From an uncultured Steroidobacter sp. (GTDB lineage: Bacteria; Pseudomonadota; Gammaproteobacteria; Steroidobacterales; Steroidobacteraceae), in assembly GCA_946478975.1 (NCBI GenBank), contig CAMLEO010000029.1, forward strand, positions 1 through 37,922: a DNA stretch of 37,922 bases. Reading direction: 5' to 3'. Below the pieces are notes generated by a model. The model searched no databases, was not told the DNA's origin, and saw only the letters and a program-made list of their open reading frames with translations. The position numbers were made by a program, and so were the translations under genes. Shown here piece after piece: positions 8,648 to 18,202 of this stretch (positions are counted from its first letter, which is position 1; each line of letters begins with the position of its first letter).

Positions 8648-10699
8648 TTGGCCGAACCAAGCGCCTTGCCGATGATCGTCCTGACGCGACATCAGGATAA
8701 CGTCGAGGCCATCAACAGCACCCTGCGCAACGCCGGCCTCGCCGTGCGCTGCAATTGGATCAAAGAGCTCACCGACCTCGGCGATGCCTTAGCGCAGATC
8801 AACGCGCACATGCTGGTCGCATTCGTCGGGCCCGATCCGGCGGACATGACCAAGGTCATGACCGTGTGCAAGCAACATGGCGCCGGCGTGCCGGTGCTGT
8901 TCGCTCGCGATCAGGTCGACGAGGAGATCATCGCGAATGCCATGCAACAGGGCGCGCGCGATGTGATCACATTGATGAATCCCAATCGCATGCGGCTCGT
9001 GGTCACGCGCGAGCTCGAAGCACATCGGCAGGCGCGTGCGTTGAACAGCACGATCAGCTCGGCGCGTGAATATCGCGATCAGTTGAAATCGTTCATGGCC
9101 GGCTCCGCCGACGCCATCGCTCACGTGCAGGAAGGCATCATCGTCGACGCCAATCCCGCATGGCTCGATCTATATGGATTCACCGATGCCGATGCACTCA
9201 CCGGCACGCCGTTGATGGATGCATTCGACGCCGAGGCGCACGCTGCGCTCAAAGGCGCATTGGTCGCGTGCCTGCAAGGCAAGTGGTCGAATCACACGTT
9301 GAAAGCGAATGCAGTGTTGAACGACGGTTCGACGGTGCCGTTGGAAATGGAACTGTCGCGCACCGAGTTCGATGGCGAACCGGCGGTGCGCCTGTGTTTC
9401 GCGGCTCGCAAGCGCGAGACGGGCAATATCACGGAACAGCTCACTGAAGCGCTGGAGCGCGATGCGAGCACGGGCGCTTTGCAACGCCGGCATTTCATCG
9501 AGCACATGCAGAAAGCGCTCGGCCAGCCGATCAAAGCCGGCGTGCGCCAGTTGGTCGCGATCCAACCCGACAAGCTCGATGCCATCGGCGATGACATCGG
9601 CCCGCTCGCGGTCGAAGAGTTCGTCGGTCAGTTCGCCGGGTTCATCAGCGAGACGCAGCAGGCCTCGGATCTGTTCGGCCGCTTTGGCGACGGCTCGTTC
9701 CTGGTGTTGATGGAACGCGGCACCGCGCGGGACGTGGAAGTGTGGGCCGCCAACCTGATCAAGAAGATCGCCGCACAAGTCTTTCGCATCGGCGAGAAAC
9801 AAATCTCCTGTACGTGCAGCGTCGGCGTCGGCTTGATCGACGCACGCAATCCCGATGTGAATGGTGCGCTCGTCGATGCGCTCACCGCACGTCGCAGCGC
9901 CGAGCAAGCAGGCGGCGGACGCATCAACGTCGTCGATCATCGCGAAGCAGATACCAAGCGCGGGGCTGCCGACGAGGTGTGGGTGAAGCGCATCCGTGCG
10001 GCGCTGATGGAGAACCGCTTCCGACTCATGCAACAGCCCATCGCCAGCCTGCTCGGCGAAGACAAAGGCATGTTCGATGTGCTGGTGCGCATGGTCGACG
10101 AGCAAGGCGGCGAACTGCTGCCGGCGGAGTTCATGGCGGCGGCGGAAAGAAACGATTTGATGAAAAACATCGATCGCTGGGTGATCGGTGCGTCGATGAC
10201 GTTCTGCGCCAGCAGACCGGTCAAACAGCTGTTTGTGAGATTGTCGAAAGATTCGGTGCGCGACAAGTCGCTGCTGCAGTGGCTGTCGAACCAGCTCAAA
10301 GCCACGCGCGTCGAGCCGGGGCGGCTGGCGTTCCAGATCGGCGAGCAGATCGCGACCGAATATCTGGCCGATACCACCGAGCTTGCGACTGGCCTCCGCA
10401 AAGCGGGCTTCCGCTTCGCCGTCGAGCACTTCGGCACCGGCCGCGATCCGCTGCGGCTGATCTCACATTTGCCCATCGACTTCGTCAAGGTCGACGGCAC
10501 GCTGATGCAGGGGCTGGCAGTCGATCAGAATCTGCAGCAGCGCGTGAAGGACCTGGTCGAGCAGGCCAAGGCTCGCAAAGTCGGCACCATTGCCGAGCGC
10601 GTCGAAGACGCCAACACCATGGCCGTGCTGTGGCAGCTCGGCATCGAGTTCATCCAAGGCTATTTCGTGAATGAACCCGAGCAGGTGGTAATGGGCTGA
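8648..10699 (+). CDS. fimX: FimX-like c-di-GMP effector (REC-like, PAS, degenerate GGDEF and EAL)
   Basis: From the TTG start the protein has 683 residues, close to P. aeruginosa FimX (691), a polar regulator of type IV pili. Domains in order: receiver-like (about 8-125, no clear phosphoacceptor set), PAS (about 150-270), GGDEF (about 290-435) and EAL (about 450-680). The GGDEF loop reads GDGSF, so cyclase activity is not expected. The EAL position reads DVL after QQPIASL, and the catalytic metal-binding acidic residues look incomplete, so phosphodiesterase activity is unlikely. FimX proteins keep such an inactive EAL domain as a c-di-GMP receptor. The orthology rests on architecture and the matching QPI/DVL substitutions; no pilus genes are in view. 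Confidence 0.8.
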   Translation: MAEPSALPMIVLTRHQDNVEAINSTLRNAGLAVRCNWIKELTDLGDALAQINAHMLVAFVGPDPADMTKVMTVCKQHGAGVPVLFARDQVDEEIIANAMQQGARDVITLMNPNRMRLVVTRELEAHRQARALNSTISSAREYRDQLKSFMAGSADAIAHVQEGIIVDANPAWLDLYGFTDADALTGTPLMDAFDAEAHAALKGALVACLQGKWSNHTLKANAVLNDGSTVPLEMELSRTEFDGEPAVRLCFAARKRETGNITEQLTEALERDASTGALQRRHFIEHMQKALGQPIKAGVRQLVAIQPDKLDAIGDDIGPLAVEEFVGQFAGFISETQQASDLFGRFGDGSFLVLMERGTARDVEVWAANLIKKIAAQVFRIGEKQISCTCSVGVGLIDARNPDVNGALVDALTARRSAEQAGGGRINVVDHREADTKRGAADEVWVKRIRAALMENRFRLMQQPIASLLGEDKGMFDVLVRMVDEQGGELLPAEFMAAAERNDLMKNIDRWVIGASMTFCASRPVKQLFVRLSKDSVRDKSLLQWLSNQLKATRVEPGRLAFQIGEQIATEYLADTTELATGLRKAGFRFAVEHFGTGRDPLRLISHLPIDFVKVDGTLMQGLAVDQNLQQRVKDLVEQAKARKVGTIAERVEDANTMAVLWQLGIEFIQGYFVNEPEQVVMG

Positions 10700-10702
10700 C
10701 GC

Positions 10703-10930
10703 TCAGAGCCGCTGGATGACGTCGACGACGAAGCCGATGGCAATCATGACCGCCCCTGCTGCGGCCATCATCTGAATGATTCTGATGGCACGCGGCATGG
10801 GCTCGCCGGGACCGAACCGACGCCCATAGGAAAGCACCCGAAAAACCTGCATCGGCCGCAAGGCGACCAATAACAAGAACAACATCCCCAGGCCGAAGAA
10901 CACCATTTCCGGCGCAGTCATCGGCGGCAT
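10703..10930 (-). CDS. Small two-helix membrane protein, unknown function
   Basis: This 75-residue protein has two hydrophobic segments, about residues 8-26 and 48-69, separated by a basic loop (YGRRFGPGEPMPRAIR), so the loop is probably cytoplasmic. I recognise no domain. It lies 33 bases downstream of parC on the same strand and could be the last gene of that transcript. It is convergent with the FimX-like gene, with three bases between the stops. Its length, codon use and hydrophobic pattern favour a real gene. Confidence 0.65.
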   Translation of the reverse strand: MPPMTAPEMVFFGLGMLFLLLVALRPMQVFRVLSYGRRFGPGEPMPRAIRIIQMMAAAGAVMIAIGFVVDVIQRL

Positions 10931-10963
10931 CGGCGGCGTGATCGAATCAGGGTTTCATCGAGT

Positions 10964-13210
10964 TCAGGCCGGCGTCTCCACATCCAACCGGTCGACCTTC
11001 CTCCACCCTCTCGGCAGCACAGCGCCGCGCTGAGCGCGTTCGCCGCGGTATTCCTTGAGGTCGGAGTACTTGATGGTCATCTTGCGATCGCCGGAGCGCA
11101 CCACCAGGTTTTGCGCCTTGGTGATCACCGCGATGGCGGCGAGCTTTTCGTCGCCTTTGCCGGAGATGCCGAAGATCTTGTTGCCCTTGCCTCGGGGCAG
11201 CTCGGGCAGATCCTTCACCGGGAACACCAGCATCTTGCCTTCACTGCTCACGGCGCACAGCAAAGCATCGTCCTCGGCAGGGATCATGGCGGGCGCGCAG
11301 ACGCCGCTGCCGTCAGGGACTTTCAGAACAGCCTTGCCCGCTTTATTACGTGACTGCAGCTCTTCGAGCTTCACGACGAAGCCGTAGCCCGCATCCGACG
11401 CCAGGACGCATTTCTCTTCCGCCTCGCCCATCACGACACCAGCAAACGTCGCGCCTTCAGGCGGATCGAGGCGACCTGACAACGGCTCGCCATTACCTCG
11501 CGCCGACGGCAGCGAATGAGCGATGAGCGTGTACGTGCGCCCGGTGCTGTCGAGGAAGATCGCCTGCTGCGTGCTCTTGCCCTTGGCAGCGGCGCGGAAC
11601 GCATCGCCGGTTTTGTATGAAAGCGATTCTGGATCGATCTCGTGACCTTTCGCCGAGCGCACCCAGCCGCGTTCGGACAGCACGACGGTCACCGGCTCGC
11701 TGGTCACCAGCGATGTTTCATCAATGGCAACAGCAGCAGCGCGCTCAACGATGCGGCTGCGACGATCGTCGCCGAATTCCTTCGCATCCGACTCCAGCTC
11801 CTCGCGCACCAGCTTCTTGAGCTTGGCCTTGCTGCCGAGCAGCTTCTCCAGCTTGTCCTGCTCCTGCAGCAGCTCGTCCTGCTCGCCGCGGATCTTCATC
11901 TCTTCCAGCTTGGCGAGGTGGCGCAGGCGCGTGTCGAGAATCGCATCGGCCTGGATCTCGGTGATCTTGAAGCGCTTCATCAGCACCGGCTTCGGCTCGT
12001 CCTCCCGACGAATGATGCGGATCACTTCATCGAGGTTGAGATACGCGACCAGCAAGCCTTCCAAGATGTGCAGACGGCTCTGCACCTTCTCCAAGCGCCA
12101 CTTCAAACGACGCGTCACGGTGTCGATGCGATACGTCAGCCACTCTTCGAGCAGCGACTTCAGCCCCATCACCCGCGGGCGGCCGTCCAGCCCGATGATG
12201 TTGAGGTTCACGCGATAGGTGCGTTCGAGGTCCGTGGTGGCGAACAAGTGGTTCATCAGCTCCACCTGGTCGACGCGGTTGGACTTCGGCACGATGACGA
12301 TGCGCGTCGGATGCTCGTGGTCGGACTCGTCGCGGATGTCCTCGACCATCGGCAGCTTCTTCGCGTTCATCTGCGCGGCGATCTGCTCCTGGATCTTCGA
12401 GCCCGACACCTGGTAAGGCAGCTGCGTGATGACGATCTCGCCGTCTTCCAGCTCGTAGGTGGCGCGGGCGCGGATCGAGCCGTTGCCGGTTTCGTAGATT
12501 TGTTTGATATCGGCCTTGGGCGAAATGATTTCGCCCCCCGTAGGGAAGTCCGGGCCCTTCACGTCCTTCATCAGCTCGCGCAGCGGCGTGTCCGGATCTT
12601 CGAGCAAACGAATACAGGCAGAGACGACTTCGCGCAGGTTGTGCGGCGGAATGTCGGTCGCCATGCCGACCGCGATGCCGGTCGTGCCGTTCAACAAAAT
12701 ATTTGGCACGCGCGCCGGCAGCAGCTTCGGCTCTTCCATCGTGCCATCGAAGTTCGGGATCCAGTCCACGGTGCCCTGGCCGAGTTCGGACAGCAGCAGC
12801 TCCGAATACCTGGTCAGGCGCGCTTCGGTGTAACGATAGGCGGCGAACGACTTCGGATCGTCGGGATGGCCGAAGTTGCCCTGGCCGTCGACCAGCGGAT
12901 AGCGATACGAGAACGGCTGCGCCATCAGCACCATGGCTTCGTAACAAGCCGAGTCGCCGTGCGGATGATATTTACCGATGACGTCGCCGATGGCGCGCGC
13001 CGCCTTCTTGTGCTTGGCGGCCTGCCACGAGCCTTGCTCGCTCATCACGTAGACGATGCGGCGCTGAACGGGTTTCAAGCCGTCGCCGATGTGAGGCAGC
13101 GCGCGGTCGAGGATGACGTACATCGAATAGTCGAGGTACGCCTTCTCGGTAAAGGCCTTGAGCGGCTGACGCTCGATGCCTTCGAAATTCAAAGCAGGTT
13201 GAGTCGGCAT
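10964..13210 (-). CDS. parC: DNA topoisomerase IV subunit A
   Basis: ParC is the DNA cleavage and rejoining subunit of topoisomerase IV, which unlinks replicated chromosomes. The 748 residues match E. coli ParC (752). The catalytic tyrosine is Tyr126 ([10 protein letters not shown]). The quinolone-determining region reads [10 protein letters not shown] with Ser87 and Glu91, equivalent to E. coli Ser80 and Glu84, so both positions carry the wild-type residues. The C-terminal part (about 490-748) is the beta-pinwheel DNA-wrapping domain. The similarity is to ParC rather than GyrA. It follows parE after 36 bases on the same strand. Confidence 0.98.
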   Translation of the reverse strand: MPTQPALNFEGIERQPLKAFTEKAYLDYSMYVILDRALPHIGDGLKPVQRRIVYVMSEQGSWQAAKHKKAARAIGDVIGKYHPHGDSACYEAMVLMAQPFSYRYPLVDGQGNFGHPDDPKSFAAYRYTEARLTRYSELLLSELGQGTVDWIPNFDGTMEEPKLLPARVPNILLNGTTGIAVGMATDIPPHNLREVVSACIRLLEDPDTPLRELMKDVKGPDFPTGGEIISPKADIKQIYETGNGSIRARATYELEDGEIVITQLPYQVSGSKIQEQIAAQMNAKKLPMVEDIRDESDHEHPTRIVIVPKSNRVDQVELMNHLFATTDLERTYRVNLNIIGLDGRPRVMGLKSLLEEWLTYRIDTVTRRLKWRLEKVQSRLHILEGLLVAYLNLDEVIRIIRREDEPKPVLMKRFKITEIQADAILDTRLRHLAKLEEMKIRGEQDELLQEQDKLEKLLGSKAKLKKLVREELESDAKEFGDDRRSRIVERAAAVAIDETSLVTSEPVTVVLSERGWVRSAKGHEIDPESLSYKTGDAFRAAAKGKSTQQAIFLDSTGRTYTLIAHSLPSARGNGEPLSGRLDPPEGATFAGVVMGEAEEKCVLASDAGYGFVVKLEELQSRNKAGKAVLKVPDGSGVCAPAMIPAEDDALLCAVSSEGKMLVFPVKDLPELPRGKGNKIFGISGKGDEKLAAIAVITKAQNLVVRSGDRKMTIKYSDLKEYRGERAQRGAVLPRGWRKVDRLDVETPA

Positions 13211-13246
13211 AGATCCAAATGTTTCTGGGTCGGGCGGCAGACGATC

Positions 13247-15136
13247 TTACGGAATGACTTCCGCGAGATTGCCCTTGGTTTCCAGCCATTCGCGGCGATC
13301 GCTGGCGCGTTTTTTCGCGAGCAGCATGTCGAGCATGGAGTCCGCTTCGTCTTTGGCATCGACGGTGAGCTGCACCAGGCGGCGCGTTTCCGGCGCCATG
13401 GTGGTCTCGCGCAATTGCAGAGCGCTCATTTCACCGAGACCTTTGAAGCGTGTGACCACCGGCTTCGATCGCGGATGCTCGGCGGCCAGGCGATCCAGGA
13501 TGCCGGCCCGCTCTGCATCGTCGAGCGCGTAGTACACCTGCTTGCCCATGTCGATGCGGAACAACGGCGGCATGGCGACGTACACGTGACCGGCGAGCAC
13601 CAGCGGACGGAAGTGGCGCAGGAACAGCGCGCACAACAACGTCGCGATGTGCTGACCGTCGGAGTCGGCGTCGGCGAGAATACAAACTTTGTGATAACGC
13701 AGGCCGTCGAGCTTGTCCGAGCCCGGGTCGACCCCGAGCGCGATTGCGATGTGATGCACCTCCTGAGAGGAGAGCACGTCGGTCGCGTCGACTTCCCAGG
13801 TGTTCAGGATCTTGCCTCGCAACGGCATGACCGCCTGATATTCGCGATCGCGCGCTTGTTTGGCGGAGCCGCCGGCGGAGTCACCTTCCACCAGGAACAA
13901 CTCGCCGCGCTCGGGCTCTTGCGAGGAACAGTCGGCAAGCTTGCCGGGCAGCGCCGGGCCGGCCACGATGCGCTTGCGCGCCACGGCCTTCGACGCCTTC
14001 AAACGATTCTGTGCGCTCTGGATCGCGAGCTGCGCGATCTTTTCGCCGGATTCCGGGTGCTGGTTCAGCCAGTGGCCGAACTGATCCTTCACCACGCCGG
14101 AAACAAACGCCGCCGCTTCGCGCGAAGACAAACGTTCCTTGGTCTGGCCGGCGAACTGCGCCTCTTTCATTTTCATCGAGAGCACGTAGCTCACGCCGTC
14201 CCAAACGTCTTCGGGGGCGAGCTTCAGGCCCTTCGGCAGCAGATTGCGGAACTCACAAAACTCACGCACCGCATCGGTCAGGCCGACGCGCAGGCCGTTC
14301 ACGTGCGTGCCGCCTTGTGCGGTCGGAATCAGGTTGACGTAGCTCTCTTCGATGCGCACGCCTTCATCGACGCGCCAGGCGACGGCCCACTCGGCCGCTT
14401 CCTGCTCGCCTTCGATGCTGCCGGAGAACAGCTCCTGCGGCAGCCATTCACCCTGGCCGAGCGATTCCAGCAGGTATTCGTTCAGGCCGCCGGTGTAATG
14501 CCACTCTTCCTTTTCGCCGCCTTCCACATCCAGGCTGACGTGCAGGCCCGGGCACAACACCGCCTTGGCTTTGAGCACGTGCTTGAGCTTGGGCACCGAG
14601 AAGCTCGGCGCTTCGAAATAACTCGCATCCGGCCAGAAGCGCACGCGCGTGCCGCGGTCCTTCTTGGCTGCCTCGCCGACCACCTTCAGTTTCGAGGCGG
14701 CTTTGCCGGAGGCGAAACTGATGTGGTACTCCTGGCCGTCGCGTTTGATCCAGGTTTCGAGCTTTTTGGACAGCGCGTTGACGACCGAGACGCCGACGCC
14801 GTGCAGGCCGCCGGCGAACTTGTAGTTCTTGTCTGAAAACTTACCGCCGGCGTGCAGGCGGGTCAGGATCAGCTCGACGCCGCTCACCTTTTCCTTTGGA
14901 TGGATGTCCACGGGCATGCCGCGGCCGTCGTCGGCGACTTCCAGCGAGCCGTCCTTGAACACCTTCACGTCGATGCGCTTGGCGTGGCCGGCCAGCGCTT
15001 CGTCGACGGAGTTGTCGATGACTTCGTGGGCGAGATGGTTGGGCCGGCTCGTGTCCGTGTACATGCCGGGACGCCGGCGCACGGGATCGAGTCCGCTCAA
15101 AACTTCGATGTCGGAGGCGTTATACGATTGTGCCAT
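13247..15136 (-). CDS. parE: DNA topoisomerase IV subunit B
   Basis: ParE is the ATPase subunit that drives strand passage with ParC. The 629 residues match the family (E. coli 630). The GHKL ATPase domain shows EVIDNSVDEALAGH, DDGRGMPVDIHP and GGLHGVGVSVVNALS in the first 120 residues. The TOPRIM metal-binding motifs are VEGDSAGGSAKQ and DADSDGQH. It is the upstream gene of a parE-parC transcript, and an extended -10 sequence lies about 50 bases before the ATG. It lacks the insertion typical of proteobacterial GyrB. Confidence 0.98.
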   Translation of the reverse strand: MAQSYNASDIEVLSGLDPVRRRPGMYTDTSRPNHLAHEVIDNSVDEALAGHAKRIDVKVFKDGSLEVADDGRGMPVDIHPKEKVSGVELILTRLHAGGKFSDKNYKFAGGLHGVGVSVVNALSKKLETWIKRDGQEYHISFASGKAASKLKVVGEAAKKDRGTRVRFWPDASYFEAPSFSVPKLKHVLKAKAVLCPGLHVSLDVEGGEKEEWHYTGGLNEYLLESLGQGEWLPQELFSGSIEGEQEAAEWAVAWRVDEGVRIEESYVNLIPTAQGGTHVNGLRVGLTDAVREFCEFRNLLPKGLKLAPEDVWDGVSYVLSMKMKEAQFAGQTKERLSSREAAAFVSGVVKDQFGHWLNQHPESGEKIAQLAIQSAQNRLKASKAVARKRIVAGPALPGKLADCSSQEPERGELFLVEGDSAGGSAKQARDREYQAVMPLRGKILNTWEVDATDVLSSQEVHHIAIALGVDPGSDKLDGLRYHKVCILADADSDGQHIATLLCALFLRHFRPLVLAGHVYVAMPPLFRIDMGKQVYYALDDAERAGILDRLAAEHPRSKPVVTRFKGLGEMSALQLRETTMAPETRRLVQLTVDAKDEADSMLDMLLAKKRASDRREWLETKGNLAEVIP

Positions 15137-15184
15137 CGGGTAACGAGCTAAAGATTGGCGAGGTCGGGATTCAAAGCGGCGCGG

Positions 15185-15193
15185 ATTCTAGCA
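15185..15193 (-). promoter_or_regulatory. Putative extended -10 element of parE
   Basis: The minus strand reads TGCTAGAAT, matching TGnTATAAT at all but one position, about 49 bases upstream of the parE ATG. No good -35 hexamer lies 16-18 bases upstream, which extended -10 promoters can tolerate. This is the only promoter-like element in the 100-base gap. Confidence 0.35.
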
Positions 15194-15236
15194 CGCGAAT
15201 TCGGCTGTACATCCAGCCAGGATTCGCGGCGCCGGT

Positions 15237-15839
15237 TCAGACCAGGTCTTGCGCCAGCGAGTCCCGGTGGGCGGCGCCGAGCGGCGACACTTCGTAGTTG
15301 TAGTTGGGATGGTCGATGCCGACGCTGATCTGCGCGCCCGCTTTCACCTGGGCGGCCATCGGCGGCGACAGCTCGAAACGCAGGAAATGCACCGAGGAGG
15401 TTTTCTCCTCGTTCTCCCGCTCCAAGTCTTCGTCGGCAATCGCAAACACGCGCTCGCAGCCGGCCACTTGCACCCAGCAGCGGTCCTCGATGCCCTTGAG
15501 CCCGGCCAGCCGCGTCTTGCGCTCGGCCGGATCGGGAAATTCGATCAGGAACGTGACCTTCCAGTTGCTGCCGTCCGGGATCAGCGGGTTGTACGCGTCG
15601 AGCTCATCCTGAATGCCGGCGGCTTCGAAAATGCGCTCGACGCGCAGCATCTCCTGCACCTGGTATTGAATCGTCAGCCGATCCTCGAACAGCCAGGTCG
15701 CGTTCGGGCCGATGGCCACCAGGCGATTGCGCTTGTGCCCCAGCACTCGGGTGCGGAATTCATCGCGCGCGGTCGAGTACTGTTCGAGACTCATCAAGTC
15801 CGCACGCGCCAAGTGCCCCGACCGGCCATTAGATGCCAT
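15237..15839 (-). CDS. DUF3501 family protein
   Basis: This 200-residue soluble protein of uncharacterised family DUF3501 is recognised by its conserved core: LTIQYQVQEMLRVERIFE (about 75-92), DAYNPLIPDGSNWK and DEDLERENEEKTSSVHFLRFEL. It has only two cysteines and no obvious metal or cofactor motif. It overlaps the end of the Fe-S protein gene by 11 bases, so it is the third gene of the rubrerythrin operon. In the families I know, these three genes travel together, so DUF3501 probably serves the same redox process, as partner or assembly factor. The start at 15839 is supported by the LARADLMSLEQY segment. Confidence 0.9.
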   Translation of the reverse strand: MASNGRSGHLARADLMSLEQYSTARDEFRTRVLGHKRNRLVAIGPNATWLFEDRLTIQYQVQEMLRVERIFEAAGIQDELDAYNPLIPDGSNWKVTFLIEFPDPAERKTRLAGLKGIEDRCWVQVAGCERVFAIADEDLERENEEKTSSVHFLRFELSPPMAAQVKAGAQISVGIDHPNYNYEVSPLGAAHRDSLAQDLV

Positions 15840-17217
15840 ACGCCCTCCGCAGCAGCGTCAGCGGATGCACCGGTGGTTTCGCCTGCTCGAGACCCGACTC
15901 GATCTGGTGGCCGGCCATCGGGCAGTCGCTGGAGTAATGATCCGCGCCCGAGTCGCTCACGCGACGAAATACCGGCCGGCCGATTTTCATCGACACGTCG
16001 CGAAATTCCTTTTTGACGCCGTACGTGCCGTTGTGGCCCGAGCAGCGCTCGATGGGATCGACCTGTGTCTCCGGCACCAGCATCAGCACGTCACGCGTCT
16101 TCATGCCGAGATTCTGCACGCGCAGGTGACACGGCACGTGATAGCTGATCTTGCCGAGCTTGTTCGGAAACTCCGTGCTCATCAGGCCGGCACGATAGCG
16201 TGCCCACAAATATTCGAACGGATCGAACATCGCGTCGCGCACCTTGATGACCTGCGGATCGTCCGGAAACATCAACGGCAGCTCCTGCTTGAACATCAGC
16301 GTGCACGAAGGCACCGGCGTCACGATGTCCCAGCCCTGGTCCACCCATTTGACGAGTTCGGGAATGTTGTCGTTCTTCAGCTGCTCGATGGCTTTGAGAT
16401 CGCCCAATTCCAGCTTCGGCATGCCACAGCAGCGCTCGCGAGCCGCGATAGTGACGGCGATGCCGTTGTGCTCGAACACGGCGGTTAAATCTTCGGCCAG
16501 CTCGGGTTCGTTGCGATTGCCGTAGCAGGTCGCAAACAGAACAACTTTGCCGTGCGTGTCGCCGGCAGGCTTGGGTTCGATCCGCGGATGTTCTTTCGCG
16601 GCGTGACGCTTGCGATAGGTGTTGCTGTGATATTCAGGCACCGGCGCCTTCGGGTGCACGCCGAGTGTGCGATCGAGCATATTGCGGCCGAACTCGGTTT
16701 TGTTGATCGCGTTCACCGCTTCGGCGATCACCGGAATACCGGCGATGCTGCCGACCAGATCGGTCGCGCTGAGAATCTTGTCGCGGGCGGTGACGGGTCT
16801 CGCGCCTTCCGGCGAATGGTTGAACTTGTAAGCCTTGGCCCGAAGCATCAAGTGCGGGAAGTCGACGTTCCACGGGTGCGGCGGCACGTACGGACACTTG
16901 GTCATGTAGCACATGTCGCACAGGTAACAGTGGTCGACGACCTCCCAGTACACCTTCTTGTCGACGCCCTCGACTTCGCCGGTGGGCGTCTCGTCGACCG
17001 CATCGAACAGCGTTGGAAATGAATTGCACAGGCTGAAGCAGCGGCGACAGCCGTGGCAGATGTCGAAGATGCGTTCGAGCTCCTTGAACAGCGCCGCTTC
17101 GTTGCCGTATTCGGGATCTTGCCACGCGATCGGATGCCGCGTGGGCGCGTCGAGGCTGCCCTCGCGGGCTGGACCGCCGGGCGAGGACAGCGTGACGGAC
17201 TGTTTTTGTTCGGACAC
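15829..17217 (-). CDS. GlpC/HdrD-like iron-sulfur protein with two cysteine-rich domains
   Basis: This 462-residue protein resembles GlpC and heterodisulfide-reductase subunit D, which relay electrons through Fe-S clusters. Two ferredoxin-like sites sit near the N terminus: Cys54, 57, 60 and 64 ([11 protein letters not shown]) and Cys97, 100, 103 and 108. Two cysteine-rich CCG-type domains follow. The first is complete (Cys231, CCG at 263-265, Cys305). The second has Cys363 and Cys432, but its motif reads CSG (392-394) instead of CCG. No membrane segment is evident. It lies five bases after the rubrerythrin gene, and no GlpA/GlpB partner is present, so a role as electron carrier to rubrerythrin is likelier than glycerol-3-phosphate oxidation. 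That role is inferred. Confidence 0.88.
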   Translation of the reverse strand: MSEQKQSVTLSSPGGPAREGSLDAPTRHPIAWQDPEYGNEAALFKELERIFDICHGCRRCFSLCNSFPTLFDAVDETPTGEVEGVDKKVYWEVVDHCYLCDMCYMTKCPYVPPHPWNVDFPHLMLRAKAYKFNHSPEGARPVTARDKILSATDLVGSIAGIPVIAEAVNAINKTEFGRNMLDRTLGVHPKAPVPEYHSNTYRKRHAAKEHPRIEPKPAGDTHGKVVLFATCYGNRNEPELAEDLTAVFEHNGIAVTIAARERCCGMPKLELGDLKAIEQLKNDNIPELVKWVDQGWDIVTPVPSCTLMFKQELPLMFPDDPQVIKVRDAMFDPFEYLWARYRAGLMSTEFPNKLGKISYHVPCHLRVQNLGMKTRDVLMLVPETQVDPIERCSGHNGTYGVKKEFRDVSMKIGRPVFRRVSDSGADHYSSDCPMAGHQIESGLEQAKPPVHPLTLLRRAYGI

Positions 17218-17222
17218 GCCTG

Positions 17223-17639
17223 TTACAGCGTGTCTAAGGCCTTCTGGAAGCGATTCGCGTGCGAGCGCTCGGCCTTGGCCAGCGTCTCGAACCAGTCGGC
17301 GATTTCCTCGAAGCCTTCGTCGCGGGCCTGCTTGGCCATGCCGGGGTACATATCGGTGTACTCGTGCGTCTCGCCCGCGATCGCCGCTTTCAGGTTGGCG
17401 CCGGTGGGGCCGATCGGCAGGCCGGTGGCCGGATCGCCAACCGCTTCGAGATATTCCAGATGGCCGTGCGCGTGGCCGGTTTCGCCTTCAGCCGTCGAGC
17501 GGAATACCGCGGCGACATCGTTGAAGCCTTCCACGTCGGCTTTGGCTGCGAAATAAAGGTACCGACGATTGGCCTGCGATTCGCCCGCGAAGGCGTCTTT
17601 CAGATTCTTCTCGGTATTCGTGCCCTTGAGATTCTTCAT
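17223..17639 (-). CDS. Rubrerythrin-type diiron protein lacking a rubredoxin domain
   Basis: Rubrerythrins reduce hydrogen peroxide at a diiron site in a ferritin-like four-helix bundle. The 138-residue protein carries the full ligand set with canonical spacing: Glu20 ([10 protein letters not shown]), Glu53 and His56 (EGETGH), Glu90 and Glu93 (GETHEY), and Glu124 and His127 (KAERSH). It ends right after the bundle, so the C-terminal rubredoxin domain of classical rubrerythrin (two CxxC pairs) is absent and an external electron donor is needed. The next gene encodes an Fe-S protein that could fill that role. A GAGGTGAG site precedes the ATG. A perfect palindrome lies about 100 bases upstream. 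Confidence 0.93.
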   Translation of the reverse strand: MKNLKGTNTEKNLKDAFAGESQANRRYLYFAAKADVEGFNDVAAVFRSTAEGETGHAHGHLEYLEAVGDPATGLPIGPTGANLKAAIAGETHEYTDMYPGMAKQARDEGFEEIADWFETLAKAERSHANRFQKALDTL

Positions 17640-17718
17640 TGCAGCTCACCTCAAATGCCGGCGGGTGTCGGAAGTGTGCGGAATCTTTTGATTGAGACTT
17701 TGCCGTTCGACTTGGCTG

Positions 17719-17749
17719 TTAGACAAATGGGCCGTTAGACAAAGTCTAA
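17719..17749. promoter_or_regulatory. Candidate operator: perfect 15-bp palindrome plus a repeated half
   Basis: TTAGACAAAGTCTAA at 17735-17749 is a perfect inverted repeat (TTAGAC, three-base spacer, GTCTAA). The left nine bases recur as TTAGACAAA at 17719-17727, sixteen bases away, so the two lie on roughly the same helical face. A weaker relative (TGAGACTTTGCC) occurs at 17693-17704. The sites lie in the gap between divergent rubrerythrin and xseB, closer to rubrerythrin. Seen as arms of seven around one base, the size resembles Fur/PerR-family boxes, but the bases differ from the classical consensus. The regulator is unknown. Confidence 0.55.
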
Positions 17750-17917
17750 TCAAACGCAATCTAGTCCTTTGGAGGGCACAGAGTCAACGCCGATCGCCGC
17801 TCGATATCAAGGGCCGATCGAGCCCAACCCACGTGGTTGACCCGCTCTGGCCGCGCGTGCAAGCTTGCCGCGCTCGCGCGCCCTTGCTGTCGGTGTTTTC
17901 CGCGCCTCTTTCAAATC

Positions 17918-18196
17918 GTGACCAGCAAAACTCCATCCGCCGAACCTGTCGCCGAACCCACGGCCGACTTCGAACGCTCGCTGGCCGAGCTGGAATCGAT
18001 CGTCGACAAGCTCGAGCAGGGCGACCTGTCGTTGGACGACTCGCTGCGCCACTTCGAGCGCGGCGTGCAGCTCACGCGTGCGTGCCAGGGCGCGCTCAAG
18101 CAGGCCGAGCAAAAGGTCGAGATCCTGCTGCGAAGAAGCGGCGCCGACGAATTCGCCGCGGCCCCCTTCGACAGCGACGAAGACAACGAGCGCTAG
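17918..18196 (+). CDS. xseB: Exodeoxyribonuclease VII small subunit
   Basis: XseB is the small accessory subunit of exonuclease VII, which degrades single-stranded DNA together with XseA. From the GTG at 17918 it has 92 residues, and the family core is clear: [20 protein letters not shown], then [19 protein letters not shown] and a helix ending KVEILL. The C terminus is acidic (DSDEDNER). The frame extends upstream to a TTG at 17837, but that part is unlike any XseB N terminus. The stop is six bases before ispA, as in the xseB-ispA-dxs operon of E. coli. xseA is not in the window. Confidence 0.92.
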   Translation: MTSKTPSAEPVAEPTADFERSLAELESIVDKLEQGDLSLDDSLRHFERGVQLTRACQGALKQAEQKVEILLRRSGADEFAAAPFDSDEDNER

Positions 18197-18202
18197 TTCC
18201 CG

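Noticed and set aside
11642..14836. A 1064-codon open frame on the plus strand
   Set aside because: It lies antisense to parC and parE, whose motifs and lengths are unambiguous. High GC content gives long spurious frames on the opposite strand, and the translation is rich in His, Arg and Gln with no recognisable domain.
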